Below the pieces are notes generated by a model. That model made no database searches and was not told where the DNA came from. It saw only the letters and a list, made by a program, of their open reading frames with translations. A stretch of 5,008 nucleotides of DNA, from contig URFJ01000129.1 of NCBI GenBank assembly GCA_900547135.1, positions 1-5,008 of the forward strand, read 5' to 3'. The stretch is from an uncultured Eubacteriales bacterium (GTDB lineage: Bacteria > Bacillota > Clostridia > Christensenellales > CAG-138). Below, piece by piece: positions 1-4,966 of this stretch (position 1 is the stretch's first letter; each line of letters begins with the position of its first letter). The position numbers were made by a program, and so were the translations under genes.

Positions 1-29
1 ATATAATCCTACAACCGGATACATCAGAA

Positions 30-80
30 GCGAAGTCTTTTCAGAAAAACTTCGCCCCAATTAGTGTGCTAATGTGCTAA
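30..80. repeat. Small hairpin and 8-bp tandem repeat
   Basis: GCGAAG at 30-35 pairs with CTTCGC at 50-55, and inside it TTTT (38-41) faces AAAA (45-48), giving a short hairpin. Just downstream TGTGCTAA is repeated in tandem at 65-72 and 73-80. No gene is visible in 1-126. The hairpin has no T tract after it, so it is not a clear terminator on the plus strand. Its role is unknown. Confidence 0.45.
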
Positions 81-99
81 CATCTAATCGTTCCTCCGT

Positions 100-170
100 G
101 GGGGGTAAAAAATTTGCACCGGGGGGGTGGGGTTTTTTACCCACGCGGGGGGGGTTTTTGTGGCGGGGGG
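100..170. other. G-run tract with inverted repeat, suspect sequence or junction
   Basis: Five G runs lie close together: 100-105, 121-127, 129-132, 147-154 and 165-170. GGGTAAAAAA at 103-112 is perfectly complementary to TTTTTTACCC at 133-142. The match extends to CGTGGG/CCCACG if three extra Gs on the left arm are ignored. The composition is unlike anything else in the window. It sits exactly where the coding frame of the downstream ATPase loses resemblance to its family. Poor basecalling at a read or contig end, a fold-back chimera, or a real G-quadruplex-forming junction are all possible; the sequence alone does not decide. Confidence 0.6.
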
Positions 171-1029
171 TAGGTCCTTTGAGGAAAAGACGCCGGTGGA
201 TGCGGTCATTCACGACAGGATGATGGACCTGTTCCGTCTGTATCTCATCGTCGGAGGTATGCCCGCCGCCGTCATGGTCTATCTGGACACGAACAATCTC
301 AGAGAGGTCGTGCGAGAGCAGCGATCTATCCTCGCCCTTTACAAGCGAGATATTGCCCGGTATGACCCGAACAACAAGCTCTATCTTGAGGATATATTCG
401 ACCTTATTCCCAGCGAACTGAACGCAAAGAGCAAGCGGTTTATCCTAAAAAAGCTCAACGAAAACTTCAAGCTGTCCCGATACACGAACAGCTTTCTGTG
501 GCTCAAGGACGCCGGCGTCGCGCTCCCTGCCTTCTGCGTCAATGAGCCTACCGTGCCACTCATGCTGTCGCGTTCCACGAACCTGTTTAAGCTGTTCCTT
601 GCAGATGTGGGACTGCTGGCCTCCATGTATATGGACAATATTCAGGTGAAGATACTCAACCGCGAGAAAGATATAAACTTTGGTTCCGTATACGAAAACG
701 CCGCCGCCCAAGAGCTGAAAGCCCATGGTTTTGACCTCTATTACTTCAACAGCAAAAAGCAGGGTGAGCTGGATTTTCTGGTGGAGTTGGGCGGCGAAGT
801 GCTGCCTATCGAGATAAAGTCCGGCAAGGACTATACCAAGCATGTGGCGTTGAGCAACGTACTCGCAAATGAGGACTACGCCATCCCTGCCGCTTATGTG
901 TTTCACAACGGGAATGTGAGCGCATCCGGGAAGGTGATATATCTGCCGGTATATATGCTGATGTTCATTCGGCGCATGGAATCGCCGGAGGAACTCATAT
1001 ACAAGATCGACCTGGATGCACTTAAATAG
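127..1029 (+). CDS. DUF4143-type ATPase, C-terminal part only (5'-truncated)
   Basis: This frame resembles the C-terminal two thirds of the widespread bacterial and archaeal AAA_14/DUF4143 ATPases, whose cellular role is not firmly known. From about nt 175 the protein shows the family-typical helical stretch LYLIVGGMPAAV. A PD-(D/E)XK-like core follows: Glu190 (nt 694), Asp216 in GELDFLVE (nt 772), and Glu229-x-Lys231 in EIKSG (nt 811-819). The usual family length is roughly 400 residues. The N-terminal P-loop/Walker ATPase domain is missing, and nothing resembling Walker A or B is seen upstream. The open frame begins at a GTG at 127 inside a G-rich tract, and its first 15 or so residues are not family-like, so this start is probably artificial. 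The protein as read cannot be an active ATPase. It is a decayed gene or one broken by a bad assembly. The next gene's RBS overlaps its stop codon, so the two were cotranscribed. Confidence 0.75.
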   Translation: MGFFTHAGGVFVAGGRSFEEKTPVDAVIHDRMMDLFRLYLIVGGMPAAVMVYLDTNNLREVVREQRSILALYKRDIARYDPNNKLYLEDIFDLIPSELNAKSKRFILKKLNENFKLSRYTNSFLWLKDAGVALPAFCVNEPTVPLMLSRSTNLFKLFLADVGLLASMYMDNIQVKILNREKDINFGSVYENAAAQELKAHGFDLYYFNSKKQGELDFLVELGGEVLPIEIKSGKDYTKHVALSNVLANEDYAIPAAYVFHNGNVSASGKVIYLPVYMLMFIRRMESPEELIYKIDLDALK

Positions 1030-1040
1030 GAGCTGCAGGT

Positions 1041-1508
1041 ATGGATAACAATAATCGGATACTGCTCATACTACAATACCTGTGGGACAATACAGACAAA
1101 ACGCATACGGTCTCCCTTGCCGACATTACAAGGCATCTGGAGAGCTGCGGCATCACCGCCGACCCACGGACGCTGCGCAAGGACATCGCCCAGCTCACTG
1201 ACTTTGGAATAGACATCGTAGTAGACCGCAGGGTGCAAAACCAATATCACGTCGCTAACCGTCATTTTGAAGCCCCGGAGGTCAAGCTCCTAATAGACGC
1301 GGTGCAGTCTTCGCGCTTTATTACGAACAAAAAGAGCAAGGCTCTTATCCAGAAGCTCGCCGCATTTGTCGCCCCCAATCAAAAGACTGTCCCTACTGCG
1401 GCTACCTTGTCGCGCGGGTATTCTCAGATGCGGTTGGACATAAAATGGTCTTTTGCAAAAAGTGCAAGGCGGAATACCCTGTCAATCTCGGCTACTTCCG
1501 CCGTATGA
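1041..1508 (+). pseudogene. WYL-family HTH transcriptional regulator, truncated
   Basis: Residues 22-60 form a winged helix-turn-helix typical of WYL (DeoR/HTH_11-like) regulators, with the second helix around DPRTLRKDIAQL. It is followed by the conserved linker and start of the sensor region (FEAPEVKLLIDAVQSSRFIT, residues 76-95). Family members usually run to about 300-340 residues with a ligand-binding WYL domain. Here the resemblance stops near residue 110 (about nt 1370) and the last 40 residues are an out-of-frame reading of a zinc-ribbon gene. The sensor domain is absent. The RBS AGGAG (1028-1032) overlaps the TAG of the upstream ATPase gene and sits 8 nt before ATG 1041, indicating a coupled operon. 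The protein might still bind DNA but would lack effector control. Truncation by insertion of the mobile-element remnant is the likely cause (inference). Confidence 0.75.
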
Positions 1509-1561
1509 AGCAACGGCGTCGCTGCGAGCATTATCCAAAGCGAAAACGCCAGAAGCGATAG
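1385..1561 (+). pseudogene. Zinc-ribbon protein fragment of a conjugative element
   Basis: In a frame different from the regulator's, nt 1385-1561 encode about 58 residues starting DCPYCGYLVARVF and ending in a very basic tail (RRMKQRRRC...KRKRQKR) before TAG 1559-1561. Two CxxC pairs (Cys codons at 1388 and 1397, then 1454 and 1463) separated by 18 residues form a classic zinc ribbon. Small Cys-rich ribbons of this kind are common cargo-free ORFs in Tn916/Tn1549-like conjugative elements, near the regulatory and integrase end. No start codon or RBS is visible in frame near position 1385, so only the 3' part of the gene remains. The exact family is not recognised; the basic tail suggests nucleic-acid binding. 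Confidence 0.6.
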
Positions 1562-1615
1562 CACCCCACAACTGAATACCATACAAACTACTTTTAATTG
1601 AGCAAGCGGAGAGAA

Positions 1616-1704
1616 TCCGGCGTAAGCCGGAGGAGACTACCAAGCGCCGTATGAGGCCGGTTTGAGCGTAAGCTCATCCCGATTTCTACGGCGCTTTTTG
1701 TTTT
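1616..1704 (+). ncRNA. Candidate structured RNA with two GUAA-capped hairpins
   Basis: Hairpin 1 is TCCGGC (1616-1621), loop GTAA (1622-1625), GCCGGA (1626-1631). Hairpin 2 is a long stacked stem. AAGCGCCGTA (1642-1651) pairs fully with TACGGCGCTT (1687-1696), an inner CGG/CCG helix forms at 1658-1660/1679-1681, and a terminal TGAGC/GCTCA helix (1663-1667/1672-1676) is again capped by GTAA (1668-1671). A T-rich tail follows. Two stable GNRA-type loops and layered internal loops are more elaborate than a plain terminator, so an element-encoded leader or small RNA is plausible. I do not recognise a named RNA family. Confidence 0.5.
1642..1704 (+). terminator. Rho-independent terminator
   Basis: A 10-bp perfect outer stem (1642-1651 with 1687-1696) runs straight into TTTTTGTTTT (1695-1704). 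It lies downstream of the zinc-ribbon gene and upstream of the sigma-like regulator. It would end transcripts from the left, or attenuate expression of the regulator if transcription starts within the structured RNA. Confidence 0.75.
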
Positions 1705-1728
1705 GCCCGGTTACCTTCGTACTGCGTT

Positions 1729-1764
1729 AAAAGTCCCTTCCCTCTCGCTTGGGAAAGGACTTTT
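1729..1764. terminator. Second strong hairpin, possible bidirectional terminator
   Basis: AAAAGTCC (1729-1736) pairs with GGACTTTT (1757-1764). After one C/A mismatch the stem continues with TTCCC (1738-1742) and GGGAA (1751-1755), around an 8-nt loop. The A and T ends of the stem give a U tract on either strand, so it could stop transcription in both directions. No further T run follows on the plus strand. Confidence 0.5.
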
Positions 1765-1805
1765 ATGTTATATCTCTGGCTTTGCTACATAGCCAATTAC
1801 CCGTG

Positions 1806-1854
1806 ATCTCCGAATTTTTGACGTTCACCCAAAACTCAAAAATTCAAAGGAGAT
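1806..1854 (+). promoter_or_regulatory. RBS-sequestering hairpin before the sigma-like regulator
   Basis: ATCTCC (1806-1811) is complementary to GGAGAT (1849-1854), and AATTTTTGA (1813-1821) to TCAAAAATT (1836-1844), with a 14-nt loop. The Shine-Dalgarno AGGAG (1848-1852), 9 nt before ATG 1862, lies largely inside the 3' arm and would be masked when the hairpin forms. The A/T-rich helix with a bulge could open on a signal, temperature change or protein binding. A translational switch is inferred; only the pairing is seen. Confidence 0.55.
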
Positions 1855-1861
1855 TACGACA

Positions 1862-2319
1862 ATGTTTGAATCCAAAAATATCTATGTTCTCAACAAGAGA
1901 GACGCCAGCGCCATCGTGTACGAGGATGCTTATGGCAATATCATACGCCTGACCCGCGAGCACTTTTCCAGCGAGGATGAGTTCCTCCGCTTTAAGGCAT
2001 TGTCGGACGAGGAATACCACAACGCCGAAAAAGAGCGGCATCTGTATGCGGACAACATACTCTCTCTGGAATGACTGTCAAAAGAAGCCGTAGCCGTTGC
2101 TTCCGTGGAGGATGCTTATCTTACGTAGTGAAGCCAAAGCCGCCTACGCTGAGCATCGGTAAGACAGTTGCTGAAACCGTCCGATTAAATCTGCGTAAAA
2201 TCGCAATGCATGAGAACGTGTCCTTCCAAAGTGTCTATGAGTGTATCGAAAAAGCCAGAAAAAAACTTTTGGAATTTTTGAAAAACTACCCTGACAAAAC
2301 CCCGTTATCGCCGCGATAA
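1862..2319 (+). pseudogene. Sigma-70-like element regulator, broken by stop and frameshift
   Basis: The first 70 codons (1862-2074) read MFESKNIYVLNKRDASAIVY and continue with GNIIRLTREHF. This resembles the N-terminus of small sigma-factor-like regulators encoded by Tn916/Tn1549-type elements, which are usually about 140-170 residues. The frame stops at TGA 2072-2074, but the same frame continues sensibly as LSKEAVAVASVEDAYLT to 2125. A Gly (GGA) to TGA nonsense change is therefore likely. A C-terminal helix-turn-helix-like tail (ENVSFQSVYECIEKARKKLL, then a Lys-rich end) lies in another frame up to TAA 2317-2319. The middle of the protein, with the first part of the DNA-recognition region, is missing or scrambled between about 2126 and 2200. 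The 70-residue N-terminal piece could still be made but lacks the DNA-binding part. TTATCG/CGATAA (2305-2319) forms a small hairpin over the stop. Confidence 0.65.
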
Positions 2320-2435
2320 GTGAAGGGAGTTTTTATAGACCCCGGACAACCGTACTTTGAAAACCGCATATACGGCATTACAGGCACAGACCCTGCGTGA
2401 TACCGAATTGGCGTTTTTAACTTCTTCAATATAAC
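2320..2435. other. Non-coding gap inside element remnant
   Basis: There is no credible gene, promoter or terminator between the regulator and integrase remnants. In intact relatives, regulator, excisionase and the integrase N-terminus would lie around here, so this is probably a deletion scar. CTTCAATAT is directly repeated at 2424-2432 and 2435-2443, just before the integrase-like reading resumes. Confidence 0.4.
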
Positions 2436-2778
2436 TTCAATATCGCAATTAGTTTCCTAAGAAACGATTTGGTAGTATCAAAGCCGGACGGCGCACCATA
2501 TCGGCGTGATGTCGTATCAACTAATTTCGTGCAGTTAATCCGTCACCTTGAAATGCCGCATATCCGCTTTCACGATTTTGCGCCACACAGCGGCAACAAA
2601 TATGCACCAACTGACGGGTGACTTCTACACCGTGGGCGAGATATTGGGACACACGCTGAAAGGTATCGGTATCTCTCTCGGTATCTCAACAAACCGGTTG
2701 GGCGCTTGTTCATGTCGTACAAAAAATTCCTTTGAATCTATTGCACATCATGCTTACGCATTGTATCATGTAGATTAA
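2436..2778 (+). pseudogene. Tyrosine recombinase (conjugative-transposon integrase) remnant
   Basis: Nt 2436-2579 encode NDLVVSKPDGAPYRRDVVST, then FVQLIRHLEMPHIRFHD, in one frame. The continuation RHTAATNMHQLTGDFYTV, GEILGHTLKGIGISLGISTN runs in the next frame from 2581 to 2694. Removing one T from the TTTT at 2576-2579 restores the catalytic box HDLRHT, so a 1-nt insertion split the gene. Visible catalytic residues are the His and Arg of the HxxR box (nt 2571 and 2581) and the later His of GHTL (nt 2650). The N-terminal arm-binding and core-binding domains, the first catalytic Arg and the C-terminal Tyr nucleophile are absent. Codons from 2695 to the TAA ending at 2778 are not integrase-like. 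Intact integrases are about 380-400 residues; this is the last third without its end and cannot recombine DNA. Confidence 0.8.
2741..2769 (+). promoter_or_regulatory. Sigma-A-type promoter for leader and propeller-NlpC gene
   Basis: TTGCAC (2741-2746) and TATCAT (2764-2769) are separated by exactly 17 nt, a good match to the housekeeping -35/-10 consensus. It lies after the integrase remnant and 59 nt before the small ORF start. The transcript would begin near 2776 and carry the small ORF, the terminator hairpin and then the 617-residue gene. Confidence 0.55.
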
Positions 2779-2827
2779 AGGTATTCATCTCTAAATTAAT
2801 CTGATACTTAGATTGGAGGTTAGCATC

Positions 2828-2941
2828 ATGCTTTGTATTGATCTAAATAATAAAAAGCATCATGATTTTGCCCGAATGCGATTTTGGCGCGGCTTCCAGT
2901 TGTGGAGGGATCGAATTAAAATCGTGCTGTCAAGCGCATGA
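2828..2941 (+). CDS. 37-residue peptide, possible leader peptide
   Basis: ATG 2828 is preceded by GGAGG (2815-2819) at an ideal 8-nt spacing, one of the best RBSs in the window. The peptide MLCIDLNNKKHHDFARMRFW, followed by RGFQLWRDRIKIVLSSA, is basic and Trp/Arg/Phe-rich and matches no family I recognise. It has no signal peptide. Its last codons and TGA (2939-2941) lie inside the 5' arm of a terminator hairpin, so ribosomes finishing it would disturb that hairpin. This is the geometry of an attenuation leader ahead of the secreted protein gene. It could instead be a small effector or signalling peptide, or a remnant of a longer gene. Translation is supported by RBS and promoter only. Confidence 0.5.
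   Translation: MLCIDLNNKKHHDFARMRFWRGFQLWRDRIKIVLSSA
2879..2924 (+). promoter_or_regulatory. Leader RNA stem within the small ORF
   Basis: CGATTTT (2879-2885) pairs with AAAATCG (2918-2924). It encloses a second hairpin, CTTCCA (2893-2898) with TGGAGG (2903-2908) and a GTTG loop, with one G-U pair. A translating ribosome would melt both. Together with the downstream terminator it could form the sensing part of a leader; the function is inferred. Confidence 0.35.
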
Positions 2942-2985
2942 GTTGTACTGTTTAACAGTCGTCAGCTTGTGCGCTTTCTTATTTA
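2934..2985 (+). terminator. Attenuator-like intrinsic terminator
   Basis: GCGCATGAG (2934-2942) pairs with CTTGTGCGC (2966-2974), 9 bp with two wobble pairs. Inside it ACTGT (2947-2951) pairs with ACAGT (2955-2959). The stem is followed by TTTCTTATTT. It sits between the small ORF, whose stop codon it includes, and the downstream secreted-protein gene. Transcription from the promoter at 2741 must read through it to express that gene. Confidence 0.6.
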
Positions 2986-3030
2986 TAAAGTTTCAATTTT
3001 TATTAAGGGACAAATATGGAGGGACATATG

Positions 3031-4884
3031 ATGGCAAAACGGATGTTAAAAATAGTTTCTGCTACTTTAATGGCTTTGATTGTGGCTTTGGTCGCTATAG
3101 CCCCTATCACCGAAGCCGTCTCCAACCCTGACGAGGTCGTCTTTACCGAAGTTTTAAGGCTGGGTATAGGCGACGGCGATTACGAAGTTGGATACGACTA
3201 TGGATTGCATCATCTGCATTTAAAGGGGCCTGGCGGATTTGTTATAATGGATAGCGAGCTGTTCATACTGGATTCAGTCAACCGGCGCATACAGGTATTC
3301 AATCTGACGGGTGAATATCAGCGCAGCATTCCGCTTCCCGCTGACGCATGGCCAACGCAGATATGCTGTTATGAGGGACGGATTTACGTACTTGATTACG
3401 ATTATGACAGGGTTATCTCCGTGCCGGCTTCAGGCGTAGCGGCACAGGACAGCGCAAATGCGAACATGGAAAAGTACGATCTGCCGGAAGGCCTGCCCGG
3501 GGAGCTGGTCTGCGATTTATATGCTGCAAAAACAGGCGTAGCGGTAACGGATATTAAAAATAACCATTATTACCTTGACCAGACCGGCAGTTTTAAATTA
3601 GGAAAGGAATACTCGGCCATTGGATCGCCAGAGCAGCGTGAAGGCGATTTGGATAAAACAGCGGCCTGGATTAAATATGGAGAACAGACATGGAGCATTG
3701 ACAGAGAAAATATAATCAATGACATTGACACGAAAGGCACGGATTCAGATGGCAGCCTGTATACGGCATTTTATGAGATGGTTCCCAATACAAGCGTATT
3801 CCTGATGGAAAAAACGCTGCGCAGATACGACCAGACTGGAAAGCTGACAGGATGCGCATTGATAGACTTTGCCGATGATTATACATATCCTAACCAGGAA
3901 TTTTCCATACAGTCGGATGGCAGCGTATATTATATGGCCTGCAGGGACGGGTATGTAAGCATACAGACTATCCGGCTTGGCACAACATATGAAAGCCAAA
4001 TGGATAAGCTGGCCCGGCAAGCCGCGGAAATAGAGATGCAGCACGCTGAGGAAGATATGTCTGAAAAGGCGGCACATGTATATAACATAGGCGTAAGCCG
4101 GTCAACAGCCAGGTCCCGTGCCATGAGCGCGGCAAATTACACCTGGAGCCTGAGGGCCATAAACAAGCAGCCGCATAGCTCCATTAAGCTGCCCACTTAT
4201 ATACAGCAGGCCAGCGTGGGACAAACGGTGAAGGGAATCCCCTATTGCAGAGGCGGCTTTAACGGCTGCGATACATTAATGAGCACGACATACGGAAAGG
4301 CGTTTTCGCTGACAATAAATGATTACAGGTCCGGCGATGTAACGGGCGGGGATTTCAAAGGCGTAGCGACTGGCCTAGACTGCTCCGGCCTGGTATCCAG
4401 CGCGTATAGATTCAGCACAAAATATAATACAGGCATGCTGCAAAACGACGTAGGGCATGTGCTAGGGGGATTGCAGGACCTTAGACAGATGGACTTTGCC
4501 GTAAAAAGCGGTGACCATGTGGTATTGTTCGATGAAAAGAAAGAAAACGATTATCAAATAATCGACGCAACAACGACGTACACAAATCCTCAGGGAGTGA
4601 CGGTAAAAATAGAAAAGGTATCGCTCAGAGTTGTCAGTGGAACTTATATGAATAAGTTCGTATATAGAACGCCATGGTGTCAGGCAGATTCCGCGTATGT
4701 GAGCAATACAACGCATCACTGGCACAAATGTAAGTACTCTGGGTGCGGTTCTGGAATAAAATTTGGGTATGAAACGCATGTATGGGTGCCTGTAACCTCC
4801 ACCGTATTCAGATGCGAATGCGGTAAGATCATGCGCAACGACGTTGTAATAAACGAAACGCAAGACAATGGATATTTACATTAA
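3031..4884 (+). CDS. Secreted beta-propeller (NHL-like) and NlpC/P60-like hydrolase
   Basis: This is a 617-residue exported protein. ATG 3031 is chosen because GGAGGG (3018-3023) lies 7 nt upstream; ATG 3028 is also possible, while ATG 3016 would have this RBS inside its own codons. Residues 1-30 form a signal peptide (MAKRMLK, hydrophobic core, cleavage likely near TEA). Residues about 35-317 look like beta-propeller blades, the clearest being NHL-like at 66-104 (VIMDSELFILDSVNRRIQVF). A charged, probably coiled-coil linker follows at about 320-345. The C-terminal domain has YCRGG (405-409), the nucleophile motif GLDCSGLV with Cys451, and GDHVVLF with His496. Asp512 in IIDATTT could be the third residue. 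These are hallmarks of NlpC/P60-type cysteine peptidases/amidases that cut peptidoglycan stems. The tail has Cys567, Cys572, His583, Cys595 and Cys597, a possible zinc-binding motif. Inferred role: extracytoplasmic cell-wall hydrolase with a propeller for binding. The propeller call rests on weak repeats; substrate is unknown. Confidence 0.75.
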   Translation: MAKRMLKIVSATLMALIVALVAIAPITEAVSNPDEVVFTEVLRLGIGDGDYEVGYDYGLHHLHLKGPGGFVIMDSELFILDSVNRRIQVFNLTGEYQRSIPLPADAWPTQICCYEGRIYVLDYDYDRVISVPASGVAAQDSANANMEKYDLPEGLPGELVCDLYAAKTGVAVTDIKNNHYYLDQTGSFKLGKEYSAIGSPEQREGDLDKTAAWIKYGEQTWSIDRENIINDIDTKGTDSDGSLYTAFYEMVPNTSVFLMEKTLRRYDQTGKLTGCALIDFADDYTYPNQEFSIQSDGSVYYMACRDGYVSIQTIRLGTTYESQMDKLARQAAEIEMQHAEEDMSEKAAHVYNIGVSRSTARSRAMSAANYTWSLRAINKQPHSSIKLPTYIQQASVGQTVKGIPYCRGGFNGCDTLMSTTYGKAFSLTINDYRSGDVTGGDFKGVATGLDCSGLVSSAYRFSTKYNTGMLQNDVGHVLGGLQDLRQMDFAVKSGDHVVLFDEKKENDYQIIDATTTYTNPQGVTVKIEKVSLRVVSGTYMNKFVYRTPWCQADSAYVSNTTHHWHKCKYSGCGSGIKFGYETHVWVPVTSTVFRCECGKIMRNDVVINETQDNGYLH

Positions 4885-4920
4885 AGCGCCTTAGTTTACG
4901 TTAACGCAAATTAATACATA

Positions 4921-4950
4921 ATGCAGGGGCAATATCAAAGGCTCCTGCAT
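4921..4950 (+). other. Intergenic hairpin ahead of the next RBS
   Basis: ATGCAGGGGC (4921-4930) pairs with GCTCCTGCAT (4941-4950) over 10 positions including one G-U, around a 10-nt loop. There is no T tract, so it is not a normal terminator. It ends 6 nt before the GGAGG RBS of the next gene and could act as an mRNA-processing or stability element, or modulate initiation. Confidence 0.5.
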
Positions 4951-4966
4951 AGAATTGGAGGTAAAT

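Larger units (their letters stand above)
1372..2694 (+). mobile_element. Decayed end of a Tn916/Tn1549-like conjugative element
   Basis: In order, this stretch holds a zinc-ribbon gene tail, a structured RNA plus terminator, a sigma-factor-like regulator with a broken frame, a non-coding gap, and a tyrosine-integrase C-terminal fragment. That order is typical of the regulatory/integrase end of Clostridia conjugative transposons (family knowledge). Every protein gene in it is broken, so the element is immobile. The left boundary is placed where the WYL regulator loses its frame (about 1371-1385). The right boundary is the last integrase-like codon at 2694. No attachment-site repeats flanking it could be identified by eye, and the integrase 3' end is missing, so the outer boundaries are deletion junctions rather than true element ends. 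Confidence 0.6.

Noticed and set aside
445..906. Long minus-strand open frame opposite the ATPase fragment
   Set aside because: It lies wholly opposite a frame with clear DUF4143-like motifs and its own product resembles no family.
1749..1952. Plus-strand open frame overlapping the start of the sigma-like regulator
   Set aside because: It starts with TTG inside a hairpin loop, has no RBS, and overlaps the better supported frame at 1862 out of phase.
2661..2688. Threefold GGTATC repeat in the integrase remnant
   Set aside because: It simply encodes the conserved Gly-Ile repeats of the integrase motif KGIGISLGIS.
3016..3030. ATG 3016 as the start of the propeller-NlpC gene
   Set aside because: The GGAGGG at 3018-3023 would lie inside its codons; ATG 3031 has that RBS at normal spacing and gives a cleaner signal peptide.
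2862..3131. Plus-strand open frame of 89 codons across the leader and signal peptide
   Set aside because: No RBS, and it overlaps both the RBS-supported small ORF and the secreted protein in another frame.
4462..4863. Minus-strand open frame of 133 codons opposite the NlpC-like domain
   Set aside because: It is antisense to a strand with catalytic motifs; composition is Tyr/Arg-rich and family-less, as expected of a shadow frame.
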